Assembly: GCA_964466745.1 (NCBI GenBank)
Contig: CAYXOX010000006.1
Location: 1-52,960 of the forward strand
From: CAYXOX01 sp964466745
GTDB lineage: Bacteria > Pseudomonadota > Alphaproteobacteria > Rhodobacterales > Rhodobacteraceae
DNA length: 52,960 nucleotides
Reading direction: 5' to 3'
Part shown: positions 10,050 to 18,111 of the stretch, piece after piece
Layout: every line of letters begins with the position of its first letter
How positions within the stretch are numbered: the first letter of the stretch is position 1
The notes under the pieces: generated by a model
Seen by the model: only the letters and a program-made list of their open reading frames with translations
Databases searched by the model: none
Told to the model about the DNA's origin: nothing
Translations under genes and position numbers: made by a program

Positions 10050-10081
10050 CCGCGCCTCTTGCTTCTCCTGTCTCCGCAGGA

Positions 10082-10109
10082 CCCCGCGGCGGCGGCACTG
10101 CCCGCGGGG
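10082..10109 (-). repeat. intercistronic GC-rich stem-loop
   Basis: Arms CCCCGCGG (10082-10089) and CCGCGGGG (10102-10109) are exact reverse complements around a 12-base loop. A second perfect palindrome, GGCGGCGCCGCC, follows at 10110-10121. Both sit between the isomerase-like and DUF4432 genes. No U-tract follows on the minus strand, so an mRNA stability or processing element is more likely than a full terminator. Confidence 0.45.
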
Positions 10110-10158
10110 GGCGGCGCCGCCGCGCCGCTCCCCCGGACGGCACCACGCTCCCCCGGGA

Positions 10159-11073
10159 TCACACGCCGTTTGCCCTGAACTTTCCGTCGAGGAAAGCCTT
10201 CGCACGCGGAATGTCGGTTTCGTCCAGATGCTCGATGATGACCGGGATGTTGGGGTGCTTCTCGGCGAGGCGCTTCAGGTAGAGATCGTAGTTGAGGCTC
10301 CCGAGGCCCGGTGCGGGCAGCTCGATCTCGCCCACGCCGCGGAAGGTATGGGATTCCAGCGCCTGCTCGTCGCCGATGTCGGCGTGTTTCTCGCTCTTGT
10401 CGTCGCCCGAGAGCTTCACGTCCTTTGCGTGGGCGATCTTGACGTGCTGCGTGAGCGTATCGAAGACTTGGTGGAGGATCTCGTCCATCCGGCCGATGTT
10501 GTGCGCCTCGAAGTAGTTGGTCGGGTCCATCAGAAGGCCCAGGCCGGGGTGATCGACCTGGGCGAACATCTTCACGGTTTCCTCGACGCTGCCGACGACG
10601 TTGTTCACGTAGGTCTCCAGCAAGAACACCGCGCCATGGTCGTAGGCCGTCTGGGCGAGATCTGCGATCACCGCGCGGCAATCCTCGAAGCCCTCCTCCG
10701 TCTTGTTCTTCGGATGGTGAACCCAGTCGCTCTCGGTGTTGAAGGTGCCCGTCTCCGAGATGACGTAGGGAGAACCGAAGGCGCGCGCGTTGCGGATGAT
10801 CTCCTTGAGATAGCCCACGCGGCGGGCCCTCTCCTCCTTGTCCGGATGGACGATGTTGGTGTAGCCCGAAACGCAGCAGATCGGCAGGTTGTGGTCGCGG
10901 AAGACGTCTCGCACCTGTCTTGCCTTGGCCTCGGTGATCTGCCCCGGCCCGAGGTCCACATCCTTGAAATGCAGGTCGAGCTGGACGGTGGTGAACCCCT
11001 GCGACTGAATTTTCCTCGCCGTCTCGACAAGTCCGTAGGGGTAGTAGCCTGTGAAAATTCCGGCGTGCATCAT
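10159..11073 (-). CDS. TIM-barrel sugar phosphate isomerase/epimerase-like protein
   Basis: A protein of 304 residues of the xylose-isomerase-like TIM barrel (AP_endonuc_2) family. Features include the GFTTVQLDLHFKD beta strand, LLETYVNN (Glu ligand), LLMDPTNYFE (Asp ligand), IAHAKDVKL (His/Asp) and the C-terminal IIEHLDE (Glu), which fits the usual divalent-metal site. There is no signal peptide. The ATG pair at 11073/11070 follows GGGAGGA by eight bases, which fixes the start; the frame upstream is not coding. MocC and inosose-pathway enzymes belong to this family, which matches the cyclitol-like context. The exact reaction (isomerisation, epimerisation or dehydration) cannot be told. Confidence 0.87.
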   Translation of the reverse strand: MMHAGIFTGYYPYGLVETARKIQSQGFTTVQLDLHFKDVDLGPGQITEAKARQVRDVFRDHNLPICCVSGYTNIVHPDKEERARRVGYLKEIIRNARAFGSPYVISETGTFNTESDWVHHPKNKTEEGFEDCRAVIADLAQTAYDHGAVFLLETYVNNVVGSVEETVKMFAQVDHPGLGLLMDPTNYFEAHNIGRMDEILHQVFDTLTQHVKIAHAKDVKLSGDDKSEKHADIGDEQALESHTFRGVGEIELPAPGLGSLNYDLYLKRLAEKHPNIPVIIEHLDETDIPRAKAFLDGKFRANGV

Positions 11074-11090
11074 GGGTTGGTTCCTCCCTG

Positions 11091-12182
11091 TCAGGTCGTT
11101 GAGATTTCGTTGAGCTTCACCGTTCGGCCCTCGGCGATGGACCGGTAGCCGGCCTCGATCAGCGCCACGGTGTGCACGTTGTCGGCAACCGAGAGGACCG
11201 GCGGCGTGCCGGTGGCCAGCGCGTGCTGGAGCTGCCCCATGACCCCGATGAAGGCCTGGGGAAACCACATGGTGTCCCAGCTCGGGGTCACCCACTCGCC
11301 GCCCGTGGTGCGGCGCGAGGCATAGGTGAGCGTCGAGGCGACGCCCGTGGGCCAGCCGATCGTGCCCTTTGCCACGCCCTCCGTTCCGTCCACGCGCCAG
11401 GCGATGTGCTGGTCGTCGCGGTAGCCGTCACCACGCGGGCCCGACCACACGTCTTCCACGCTCACGGCGAGCACCCCGGACGGGAACCGCAACGTCGAGA
11501 CCGTGATTCCGTCGCGGTGGCTGAAGGGAGTGCGCGGGTCGGGGCGGGTCTGGGTCGTGATCTCCTCGGGCTCGCCGAAGAGGAAGCGCAGCACGTCGAG
11601 ATGATGCACGCTCATGTTCGCCAGGGTCAGCCGGTCGTACTCCTTCAGGAAGTCCTGCCAGTGCGGGATCGCGTGCATGTCGATCTGGGCAAAGACGATC
11701 TCGCCGAGCTCGCCCCTGCCGATGATCTGCCTGAGAACCTGCATCGACTGGTCGTAGCGCATGTTCTGGTTCACGCTCAGGACCTTGCCGGCGGCCGCCG
11801 CCTCGTCGCGCAGCGCGATGGCCTCCGCGAGCGTCAGCGCCAGCGGCTTCTGCGCCAGGATGCCCCGGACATGCGGCTGGGCGAGCGCAGCCCGGATCAG
11901 CTCCGGCTGCAGGTCGGGCGGATAGGCGATATCGACGATCTCGATCCCGGGGTCGGCGATCAGCGCCTCGGGCGTGTCGTGAACCTTCGGTATCCCCCAT
12001 CGCTCTGCCACGGCCTCGGCCCGGGCCTTGGTGCGGCTGGCGATGGCGGCAACGGGAAACCCGGCCTCCCTGTAGGCGGCCAGGTGGCACTCGGCCATGA
12101 TCATGCCCGCCCCGATGCAGCCGATCTTCAGCCCCCGCTCGGTGACCTTCGGATCGGGCTCGAAGCCAAGTGGATCGCTCAT
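11091..12182 (-). CDS. Gfo/Idh/MocA family oxidoreductase
   Basis: A protein of 363 residues. The Rossmann fold is shown by KIGCIGAGMIMAECHL at about residues 20-35, and the family cofactor motif is present as AQKPLA (usual EKP, here with Gln in the first place). The substrate-binding half contains the conserved histidine region VHHLDVLRFLFG. The family oxidises or reduces sugars and cyclitols with NAD(P). The ATG at 12182 has GGAGGAG six bases upstream. It lies between the ABC genes and the TIM-barrel gene and most likely catalyses an early dehydrogenation of the imported substrate. Confidence 0.9.
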   Translation of the reverse strand: MSDPLGFEPDPKVTERGLKIGCIGAGMIMAECHLAAYREAGFPVAAIASRTKARAEAVAERWGIPKVHDTPEALIADPGIEIVDIAYPPDLQPELIRAALAQPHVRGILAQKPLALTLAEAIALRDEAAAAGKVLSVNQNMRYDQSMQVLRQIIGRGELGEIVFAQIDMHAIPHWQDFLKEYDRLTLANMSVHHLDVLRFLFGEPEEITTQTRPDPRTPFSHRDGITVSTLRFPSGVLAVSVEDVWSGPRGDGYRDDQHIAWRVDGTEGVAKGTIGWPTGVASTLTYASRRTTGGEWVTPSWDTMWFPQAFIGVMGQLQHALATGTPPVLSVADNVHTVALIEAGYRSIAEGRTVKLNEISTT

Positions 12183-12196
12183 GCTCTTCTCCTCCT

Positions 12197-13201
12197 TCAA
12201 CCGCTCAGCCGGTTTCCGTCTGCGCCGAACCTGTGCAACCGCCCCGGCGCCACCCCGAGGCGGACAGCCGTGCCGGTGGTGAACGCGGGCTGCCCGCGGA
12301 GCATCGCGCGCAGCGTGTTCCCTCCCGCGGCGATCGTCAGGATCGTGTAGCCGCCCAGCGGCTCGACCCCCGTCACATTGGCCGGGCCACCCGGCTCGGG
12401 CGTGACCGTCAGGTCCTCGGGGCGGACGCCCACGAACGCGCCGGGCCCCGGGGCCGCCGCGATCACCTCCGGGGCAACGAGATTGATTGCCGGCGCCCCC
12501 AGCAGCCCGGCGACATAGACGCTGTCCGGCCGGTCGTAGAGTTCGACGGGCGAGCCGATCTGGCGGATGCGCCCCCGTTCGAGGATCGCCATGCGGTCGG
12601 CAATGCTCATGGCCTCTTCCTGGTCGTGGGTGACGTAGATCAGCGTGTGCCCGACCTCGCGCTGGATGCGCTTCAGCTCCACCCGCGTTTCCTCGCGCAG
12701 GCGGGCGTCGAGCGCGCTGATGGGATCGTCCATCAGAAAGGCCACAGGGTCGCGCACCAGGGCGCGGGCGATGGCCACCCGCTGGCGCTCCCCGCCGGAG
12801 AGCTGTGCGGGAAACTTGTGCAGGACGTGCCCGATGTGCAGCTTACCGGCCGCGTCGGCCACACGCGCGCGGATCCGCTCCTCGGGCACACCGCGTTCCG
12901 CCAGCGGAAACCGCATGTTGTCCCGTGCCGTCATGTGCGGAAAGAGCGCGAGGTTCTGGAACACCATCGCCACGTTCCGCTCCGAAGGTTCGACATCGTT
13001 CACGACGCGCCCGTCGATGAGGATCTCGCCGGCATCGGGCCGTTCGAGCCCCAGCAACAGCCGCAGGATCGTGGTCTTGCCCGAAAGCGGCGGCGCGAAG
13101 AAGCAGAAGAACTCGTTGTCGGCGACGGTGAAGCTGGCATCGTCCACGGCGACGACATCGCCGTATCGCTTGGTCACCGAGCGGAAGGCGATCTCGGCCA
13201 T
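12197..13201 (-). CDS. ABC transporter ATPase, MalK/UgpC type, degenerate Walker motifs
   Basis: A protein of 334 residues with a nucleotide-binding domain and a TOBE-like C-terminal domain (GVRPEDLTV). The Walker A motif reads APPLSGKT at 36-43, missing the first glycine, and the catalytic-base position is Asp159 (LMDDP) rather than Glu. The signature LSGGE (134-138) and the H-loop H192 are normal. The ATG at 13201 lies one base after the stop of the partner ATPase gene. The defects complement those of the partner, implying an asymmetric heterodimer like the glycerol importer ATPases GlpS/GlpT. It energises import by the two downstream permeases' complex. Confidence 0.9.
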   Translation of the reverse strand: MAEIAFRSVTKRYGDVVAVDDASFTVADNEFFCFFAPPLSGKTTILRLLLGLERPDAGEILIDGRVVNDVEPSERNVAMVFQNLALFPHMTARDNMRFPLAERGVPEERIRARVADAAGKLHIGHVLHKFPAQLSGGERQRVAIARALVRDPVAFLMDDPISALDARLREETRVELKRIQREVGHTLIYVTHDQEEAMSIADRMAILERGRIRQIGSPVELYDRPDSVYVAGLLGAPAINLVAPEVIAAAPGPGAFVGVRPEDLTVTPEPGGPANVTGVEPLGGYTILTIAAGGNTLRAMLRGQPAFTTGTAVRLGVAPGRLHRFGADGNRLSG

Positions 13202-13202
13202 G

Positions 13203-14291
13203 TCAGCTCCTCCCGAGCGCGCGGCCGCTGCCGGCATCGAAGAGCCTGAGCGAGCCGGGATCGGGCGCCAGTCGCACGGTCTCGCCCTGGGCCACGCCGA
13301 CATCGTTCTCGAAAACCGCCTTGAAACCGGCGGCGCCGTCGCCGAGATGCACGATGGTGCGCGCACCGATGCGCTCGACGAAGGTCACGGGCGCGGCGAG
13401 GCCCCCGCGCTCCACCTTGTGCATCTGCTCGGGGCGGAACCCGTAGATCACCTCGCCGGCCGCCTGCCGGGCCGCCGCCGCAAGCGGCGCGGGCAGGGGC
13501 GGCGACAGGCCCGCGGGCCCCAGGTCCACGGCGAGCCCGGCATCCGTCTCGGCGAGGCGGCCGGGCAACAGGTTCATCCCCGGCGAGCCGACGAAGCGCG
13601 CAACGAAAGTGTTGGCCGGGTCGTTGTAGACCTCGAGCGGCGAGCCGACCTGCTGCAGCACTCCGTGATCCATCACCGCGATCCTGTCGGCCATGGTCAT
13701 CGCTTCCAGCTGGTCGTGGGTGACGTAGACCATCGTCTGCCGGAACTCGCGTTGCAGCGCGCGCAACTCGGTGCGCATCACCGCCCTGAACGCCGCGTCC
13801 ACGTTGGAGAGCGGCTCGTCGAGCAGGAAGATGGCCGGCTCCATCACCGCCGAACGGCCGATGGCGACGCGCTGCAGGATGTTCACCGAGAGGCCGGCCG
13901 ACGGGCGATCGAGCATCTCGGCGAGTTGCAGAAGCTCGGCGATCGCGTCGGTGCGGCGGGCGATCTCGGCGCGCGGACGGCCTGCCATCCGTAGCCCGTA
14001 ATCCAGGTTCTGGCGCACGGTCATATGGGTGAAGATCGCATAATTCTGGAACACGAAGCCCACGCCGCGCCGGCGCATCGGCACCCCGGACATGTCGCGA
14101 TCGCCGAAAAAGATGCGCCCCTCCGTGGGCAGCTCCATTCCGGCGATCATGTTCATGGTGGTTGATTTTCCGCAGCCCGAAGGGCCGAGCAGCGCAAGAA
14201 ACTCGCCGTTTTCGATCCGCAGATCCATGGATCTCAGCGCCGTGAAATCGCCGAAGCGCTTAACGAGGCCCTCGAGGCGGATCGCGCTCAT
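13203..14291 (-). CDS. ABC transporter ATPase, MalK/UgpC type, degenerate signature motif
   Basis: A protein of 362 residues. The Walker A motif GPSGCGKS (36-43), Walker B with Glu159 (LLDEP) and H192 are canonical, but the signature position reads LSVNI (134-138) instead of LSGGQ. A TOBE-like domain (YGFRPEQM) is at the C-terminus. In a heterodimer with the preceding-listed ATPase, its Walker motifs would meet the intact LSGGE of the partner to make one active site. Its ATG at 14291 overlaps the permease stop as ATGA. It belongs to the same importer operon. Confidence 0.9.
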   Translation of the reverse strand: MSAIRLEGLVKRFGDFTALRSMDLRIENGEFLALLGPSGCGKSTTMNMIAGMELPTEGRIFFGDRDMSGVPMRRRGVGFVFQNYAIFTHMTVRQNLDYGLRMAGRPRAEIARRTDAIAELLQLAEMLDRPSAGLSVNILQRVAIGRSAVMEPAIFLLDEPLSNVDAAFRAVMRTELRALQREFRQTMVYVTHDQLEAMTMADRIAVMDHGVLQQVGSPLEVYNDPANTFVARFVGSPGMNLLPGRLAETDAGLAVDLGPAGLSPPLPAPLAAAARQAAGEVIYGFRPEQMHKVERGGLAAPVTFVERIGARTIVHLGDGAAGFKAVFENDVGVAQGETVRLAPDPGSLRLFDAGSGRALGRS

Positions 14292-15217
14292 CGGGCCAGC
14301 CTCTTCATGGCCCAGACGCAGAGCAAGGAGAGCACCACGAGGATCACCAGCGCGATCGCGGCAACGTATCCCCAGATCAGGTCATTGGTCGTCGTCTTGT
14401 AGATGTAGACGCTGATGGTTTCGGTCGCCACGCCGGGGCCGCCGCCGGTCATGATGTAGAGCGTATCGAAGATCTTGAAGCACTCGATCACGCGGATCGC
14501 CAGCGCGATGACGATGATCGTCTTCATCCGCGGAAGCACGATGGTGCGGAAACGCTGCCACGGGCTCGCTCCCAGGAGGGTGGCGGCCTTGAGCTGGTCG
14601 TCCGGCACGCCCACGAGGCCCGCCAGAAGGATGAGGAACATCAGCGGCGTCCACTGCCAGATGTCGGCGGCCATGACCGCCACCAGCGCCAGCCGCCGGT
14701 CGGAAAGCCAGGCGATGGTCACCGGCTCGGAGGCGAACCACGACAGGATGTCGTTCACCGGCCCGCCGGACTGGAAGAGCATGAAGAACATGTAGCCGGC
14801 GACGGCGGGTACGACCATCATCGGCATGATGAGGATCGAGTAGAACACCCGCTTGCCTGGGAACTCGTCCACGAAGAGCGTCGCCAGCGCCAGCCCGAGA
14901 AGAAACTCGATCGGCACGCACACGGCCATCACGATGAAGGTGCGCCACAGCGCGCCGAGGAGCCGATCGTCCCGCAGCACGTCGCCGTAGTTGGCAAAGC
15001 CGTTCCAGAACTCCCAGGCCCTCAGCCATGGCGCGCCGGTGAGCGGCGACCAGTCCGACAGCGAGATGTAGAGCTGCATCAGCAGCGGGAAGGCGGCAAT
15101 GAACACCACGAGGATCTGCGCCGGCAGCGTCAGGCGCATGCCGAGGCGCGATGCGGCATCGGGCACGGGTTTCGCGGCGACGGCGGGCGCCGGGCGGGTT
15201 TCCTCGGCGAGGCTCAT
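14288..15217 (-). CDS. ABC sugar permease, MalF/UgpA type
   Basis: A protein of 309 residues with an N-terminal cytosolic stretch of about 30 residues and six predicted membrane helices. The EAA loop is visible as DQLKAATLLGASPWQRF followed by IVLP. The GGGPGVATETI stretch is typical of MalF/UgpA permeases. The start ATG at 15217 overlaps the upstream permease stop as ATGA. A much longer frame stays open upstream because of GC bias but does not resemble protein. It forms the membrane channel with the other permease. Confidence 0.92.
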   Translation of the reverse strand: MSLAEETRPAPAVAAKPVPDAASRLGMRLTLPAQILVVFIAAFPLLMQLYISLSDWSPLTGAPWLRAWEFWNGFANYGDVLRDDRLLGALWRTFIVMAVCVPIEFLLGLALATLFVDEFPGKRVFYSILIMPMMVVPAVAGYMFFMLFQSGGPVNDILSWFASEPVTIAWLSDRRLALVAVMAADIWQWTPLMFLILLAGLVGVPDDQLKAATLLGASPWQRFRTIVLPRMKTIIVIALAIRVIECFKIFDTLYIMTGGGPGVATETISVYIYKTTTNDLIWGYVAAIALVILVVLSLLCVWAMKRLAR

Positions 15218-16074
15218 TGCTTGAGCGCCCCGAAGGTCAGGCCGCGCACGAGATGGCGCTGGATGATGATGCCGAGCACCACCGGAGGAACCGCCGCGAT
15301 CAGGCCCAGCGCGGCCTTGGCCCCGTAGAGCTGGCCGGTCATGGAAGACGAGAGCGAGGCCATGTAGACCGGGATCGTCACCCAATCGCGCGAGGTCAGC
15401 AGCAGCGCGATCAGGTAATCCGACCAGTTCAGGATGAAGACGAAGAGCGCCGCCGAAGCGAGGGGCGCGCGCATCATCGGCAGCGTGATGCGGGTGAACA
15501 CGCGCCAGCGCGAACAGCCCTCCACGAGCGCCGCCTCCTCGATCTCGCGCGGCATGTCGTCGAAGAAGGTCTTCATCAGCCAGAAGGCGAAGGGCAGCGT
15601 TACGATCCCGTAGATCAGCGCCAGGCCCCACCAGGTATCCATGAAACCGAGGAAGGCCCACATGATCATCACCGGGATCATCACCGCGAGCGGCGGAAAG
15701 AGCCGAAGCTGGATCAGCGCGAGCGGCAGGTTGCCTCCGGCACCGAAGCGCGAATGGCCATAGGCTGCGGCGGTGCCGGCCGACATCGCTATCAGCGTGC
15801 CGAAGGTCGCCGAAAGAAGCGATGAGAGGATCGGCTTGGCAGCGCTGCGGTCGAGGGCGACGATCAGGTCCGAGGAAGACTGGCCGAAGACGAAACGGAA
15901 ATTGTCCAGCGTGGGCGCCCGAGGAATCCAGGTGAGATCCGCGCCGGCCGCCTGCCACTCGGCGATCGGCTTGAACGCCATCGAGGTCATCCAGGCGATG
16001 GGCACCAGCGTGATGGCGACGGCGATGAGCACGGCGAGGTATCTCAGGGCCATGAAGGCCGGCGATCGGGGCAT
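15214..16074 (-). CDS. ABC sugar permease, MalG/UgpE type
   Basis: A protein of 286 residues with six predicted membrane helices and the MalG-type EAA loop REIEEAALVEGCSRWRVF followed by ITLP. The N-terminal signal-anchor helix at 9-28 and the FKPIAEW periplasmic start are typical. The ATG at 16074 is used; the gene follows the binding protein by a 72-bp spacer that contains a stem-loop. It is the partner of the permease at 14288. Confidence 0.92.
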   Translation of the reverse strand: MPRSPAFMALRYLAVLIAVAITLVPIAWMTSMAFKPIAEWQAAGADLTWIPRAPTLDNFRFVFGQSSSDLIVALDRSAAKPILSSLLSATFGTLIAMSAGTAAAYGHSRFGAGGNLPLALIQLRLFPPLAVMIPVMIMWAFLGFMDTWWGLALIYGIVTLPFAFWLMKTFFDDMPREIEEAALVEGCSRWRVFTRITLPMMRAPLASAALFVFILNWSDYLIALLLTSRDWVTIPVYMASLSSSMTGQLYGAKAALGLIAAVPPVVLGIIIQRHLVRGLTFGALKQ

Positions 16075-16105
16075 CGGGTTCTTCTTCTCGGCGCGAAGGA
16101 TGCAG

Positions 16106-16134
16106 GCCCGGAAGGCGCGGAGCGCCGCCCGGAC
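16106..16134 (-). repeat. stem-loop between binding-protein and permease genes
   Basis: GGCGC (16114-16118), GGA, GCGCC (16122-16126) form a perfect hairpin, with outer CCGG arms at 16108-16111 and 16129-16132. It lies in the 72-bp spacer after the binding-protein stop. Such hairpins in ABC importer operons often protect the upstream message and cut downstream expression, giving excess binding protein. No U-tract is seen. Confidence 0.45.
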
Positions 16135-16146
16135 CCGCGGGGAGGA

Positions 16147-17742
16147 TCAGCTGTCGATCACGGTGGGCCGGGCGGTCTTGGCGGCGCCGATGGCTTCGAC
16201 GATCTTGTCCTCGCCGGTGCGGCGCACGATCCGCACCCAATCCGAAGCGGTGTCTTCCATCGCCTCTTCCGATGTCTTGGCGCCGGTGAGCGCGGCCATC
16301 AGGTTCTCGTCGAGCGCGTTGTGGAAGGCCGTCGCGCCCGGGTAGTTGATGGTGGGAACGGTGCGGGCCACCGTCTCGCGCACGACGTCCATGTGGTAGT
16401 CGTGGTAGGTCTGCCGGACCAGGGGATCGGAGAAATCCGAAAGCCGGAACGGATCGAAGTATCCGCCCGGGTTCGCCGTCATCCAGGCGTAGATCCGCGC
16501 CGAGCCCAGCCACTGGAGCAGCAGATAGGCGGCCTCCGGCGCCTCGCTCTGGGAACTGACCATGCCCGTCAGCGAGAACCACAGCACGGAGCGGCGCACG
16601 AGCCCGCCGCCCACTTCGCGACCCGGCGGCAGCATGGAGCCGATCTTGCCCTGCACGACCGAGCCCGTGTTGCCGGGGTTGTCGAGAAACTTGGGCAGGT
16701 TCGAGAAGGCGCAGGTCATCGCCGTGTTGCCCTGCGCGAAGCTGCCGTACTGCTCGGGCCAGCCCCAGCTGATCGCGTCGGGCGAGTGATGTGCCAGAGA
16801 GGCCACGTACTCGTCGGTGGCCGCGATGCCGGCCGGGCCGCTCAGCAGCGGGTTGGCGTCGTCGTCGAACATGAACTGGTTCGGGCTGTCCATGCTGACG
16901 TAGCGCTGGTACCAGTTGGTGTAGCCCCAGCCCTGGTTGCGCAGGTCCGAACAACCGATCATCCCCTGATCGGGACGGGTGAAGAAGGCGGCGATCTCGT
17001 CGAGCTCCTTCCAGGTGCGCGGCGGTGCGAGATCGTAGCCGTGCGCATCGCGGAAGGCCGCCTGCTCGGCCCCGTCCTCGAAGAGGTCGCGCCGGTAGAC
17101 CCATGTCTGGAAATCGCCGTCGAGGCTCACGCCGTAGGTCGCACCGCGGTACTTGTTCAGCAGCGAGACGCCCTGTTCGCCGTTGACATAGCCGTCTTCG
17201 GGGTTGTCCCACTCCGGCCGGTGCCGGGCGACGAAATCGTCGAGCGCGAGGATGCCGCCGGATTCGGCGAGATCTCCGAGGCGGTTCCAATCGGTCGAGT
17301 AGATGTCGAAGCCGCCCGAACGGGTGGAGATGTCCTGCATGACCTTGGTGAATTCCTGCCCGTTCGGCAGACCAACGATCTCGATCTCGATGCCCGTCTC
17401 GCGCTCCCAGAGCTCCTTCACGCTCGGGGCCCCGTCGGGAAAGGGCTGGGTGATCTGGCCGATCGAGCCGTCCGAGAGGCCCAGCACGATTCGCGCCGGA
17501 GCGCGGCCTTCGCCCACCATGGCGCGGGCCGCCTCCACCGCGCGGCCTTCCGGCGTGTCGGGCCCGTACTGGTAGCGTTCGGCGCCGGCGAAGCCGGTGG
17601 GCCCGCCGATCATTCCGGGCGCGAGCTCCTGGGCCCAGGCCGGCCGGATGAAACGTGGCGCGATGCCGATGGCGGCGCCGTAGATCCCCAGCTGCGCACC
17701 GCTGGCAAGAAGCCGGCGACGCGTCATGCGTCCCTTCAACAT
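16147..17742 (-). CDS. ABC transporter periplasmic substrate-binding protein
   Basis: A protein of 531 residues, long for a sugar-binding protein. It begins with a Tat-like signal (TRRRLLASG, hydrophobic stretch, then AWAQE, probable cleavage after Ala-Gln region). The body shows solute-binding features such as SGGFDIYSTDWNRLGDLAESG and a tryptophan/tyrosine-rich cleft region (NQGWGYTNWYQRY). The ATG at 17742 has GGGAGG eight bases upstream and is preferred over an upstream in-frame start. It is the first gene of the importer operon, directly divergent from the LacI regulator. The length and family resemble binding proteins of the alpha-glucoside/polyol group; the ligand is unknown. Confidence 0.88.
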   Translation of the reverse strand: MLKGRMTRRRLLASGAQLGIYGAAIGIAPRFIRPAWAQELAPGMIGGPTGFAGAERYQYGPDTPEGRAVEAARAMVGEGRAPARIVLGLSDGSIGQITQPFPDGAPSVKELWERETGIEIEIVGLPNGQEFTKVMQDISTRSGGFDIYSTDWNRLGDLAESGGILALDDFVARHRPEWDNPEDGYVNGEQGVSLLNKYRGATYGVSLDGDFQTWVYRRDLFEDGAEQAAFRDAHGYDLAPPRTWKELDEIAAFFTRPDQGMIGCSDLRNQGWGYTNWYQRYVSMDSPNQFMFDDDANPLLSGPAGIAATDEYVASLAHHSPDAISWGWPEQYGSFAQGNTAMTCAFSNLPKFLDNPGNTGSVVQGKIGSMLPPGREVGGGLVRRSVLWFSLTGMVSSQSEAPEAAYLLLQWLGSARIYAWMTANPGGYFDPFRLSDFSDPLVRQTYHDYHMDVVRETVARTVPTINYPGATAFHNALDENLMAALTGAKTSEEAMEDTASDWVRIVRRTGEDKIVEAIGAAKTARPTVIDS

Positions 17743-18111
17743 GGCAAGTCCTCCCTGCGAGTCGTTCAAAAGCGACCCTGTATGCCTCAAATGCAATCAA
17801 TTCTTCGCACGAGTCAATCATCAATGATGTTTTTTGGGTTATTGATTGATGTTTAATGATGTATTTCTGATGGGCCGGAGGGGCGAATCGAACACTCCGG
17901 CCTGCATCCCGAAGCCCGGAAATTCGCGGAGTCCGGCCTTGAAGCCCATGATTCATCCAGAATTGGAGGCGCGTTCGCGGCCGTCGCCGGGCAGGCGGCA
18001 CGCTCCCAAGGGCGCGCCGCCGCCGAGGTTCCTGCGAGCTTGATGATGGCGACATCGGATGTAACTGATGGGGCAACCAGGGACCGCCGGGGCAGGTCAG
18101 CGGATCGACGA
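17743..18111. promoter_or_regulatory. divergent regulatory region with AT-rich repeats
   Basis: This 369-bp gap separates the importer operon from its divergent LacI regulator. The part at 17785-17870 is strikingly AT-rich for this genome. It carries AATGATGT twice (17823-17830 and 17855-17862, 32 bases apart) and inverted arms TCAATCA (17814-17820) and TGATTGA (17843-17849). On the minus strand, TTGACT (17817-17812) is a good -35 hexamer, with a weak GCATTT 17 bases on. The repeats are candidate operators for the regulator. The rest, 17871-18111, shows no clear element. Confidence 0.5.
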
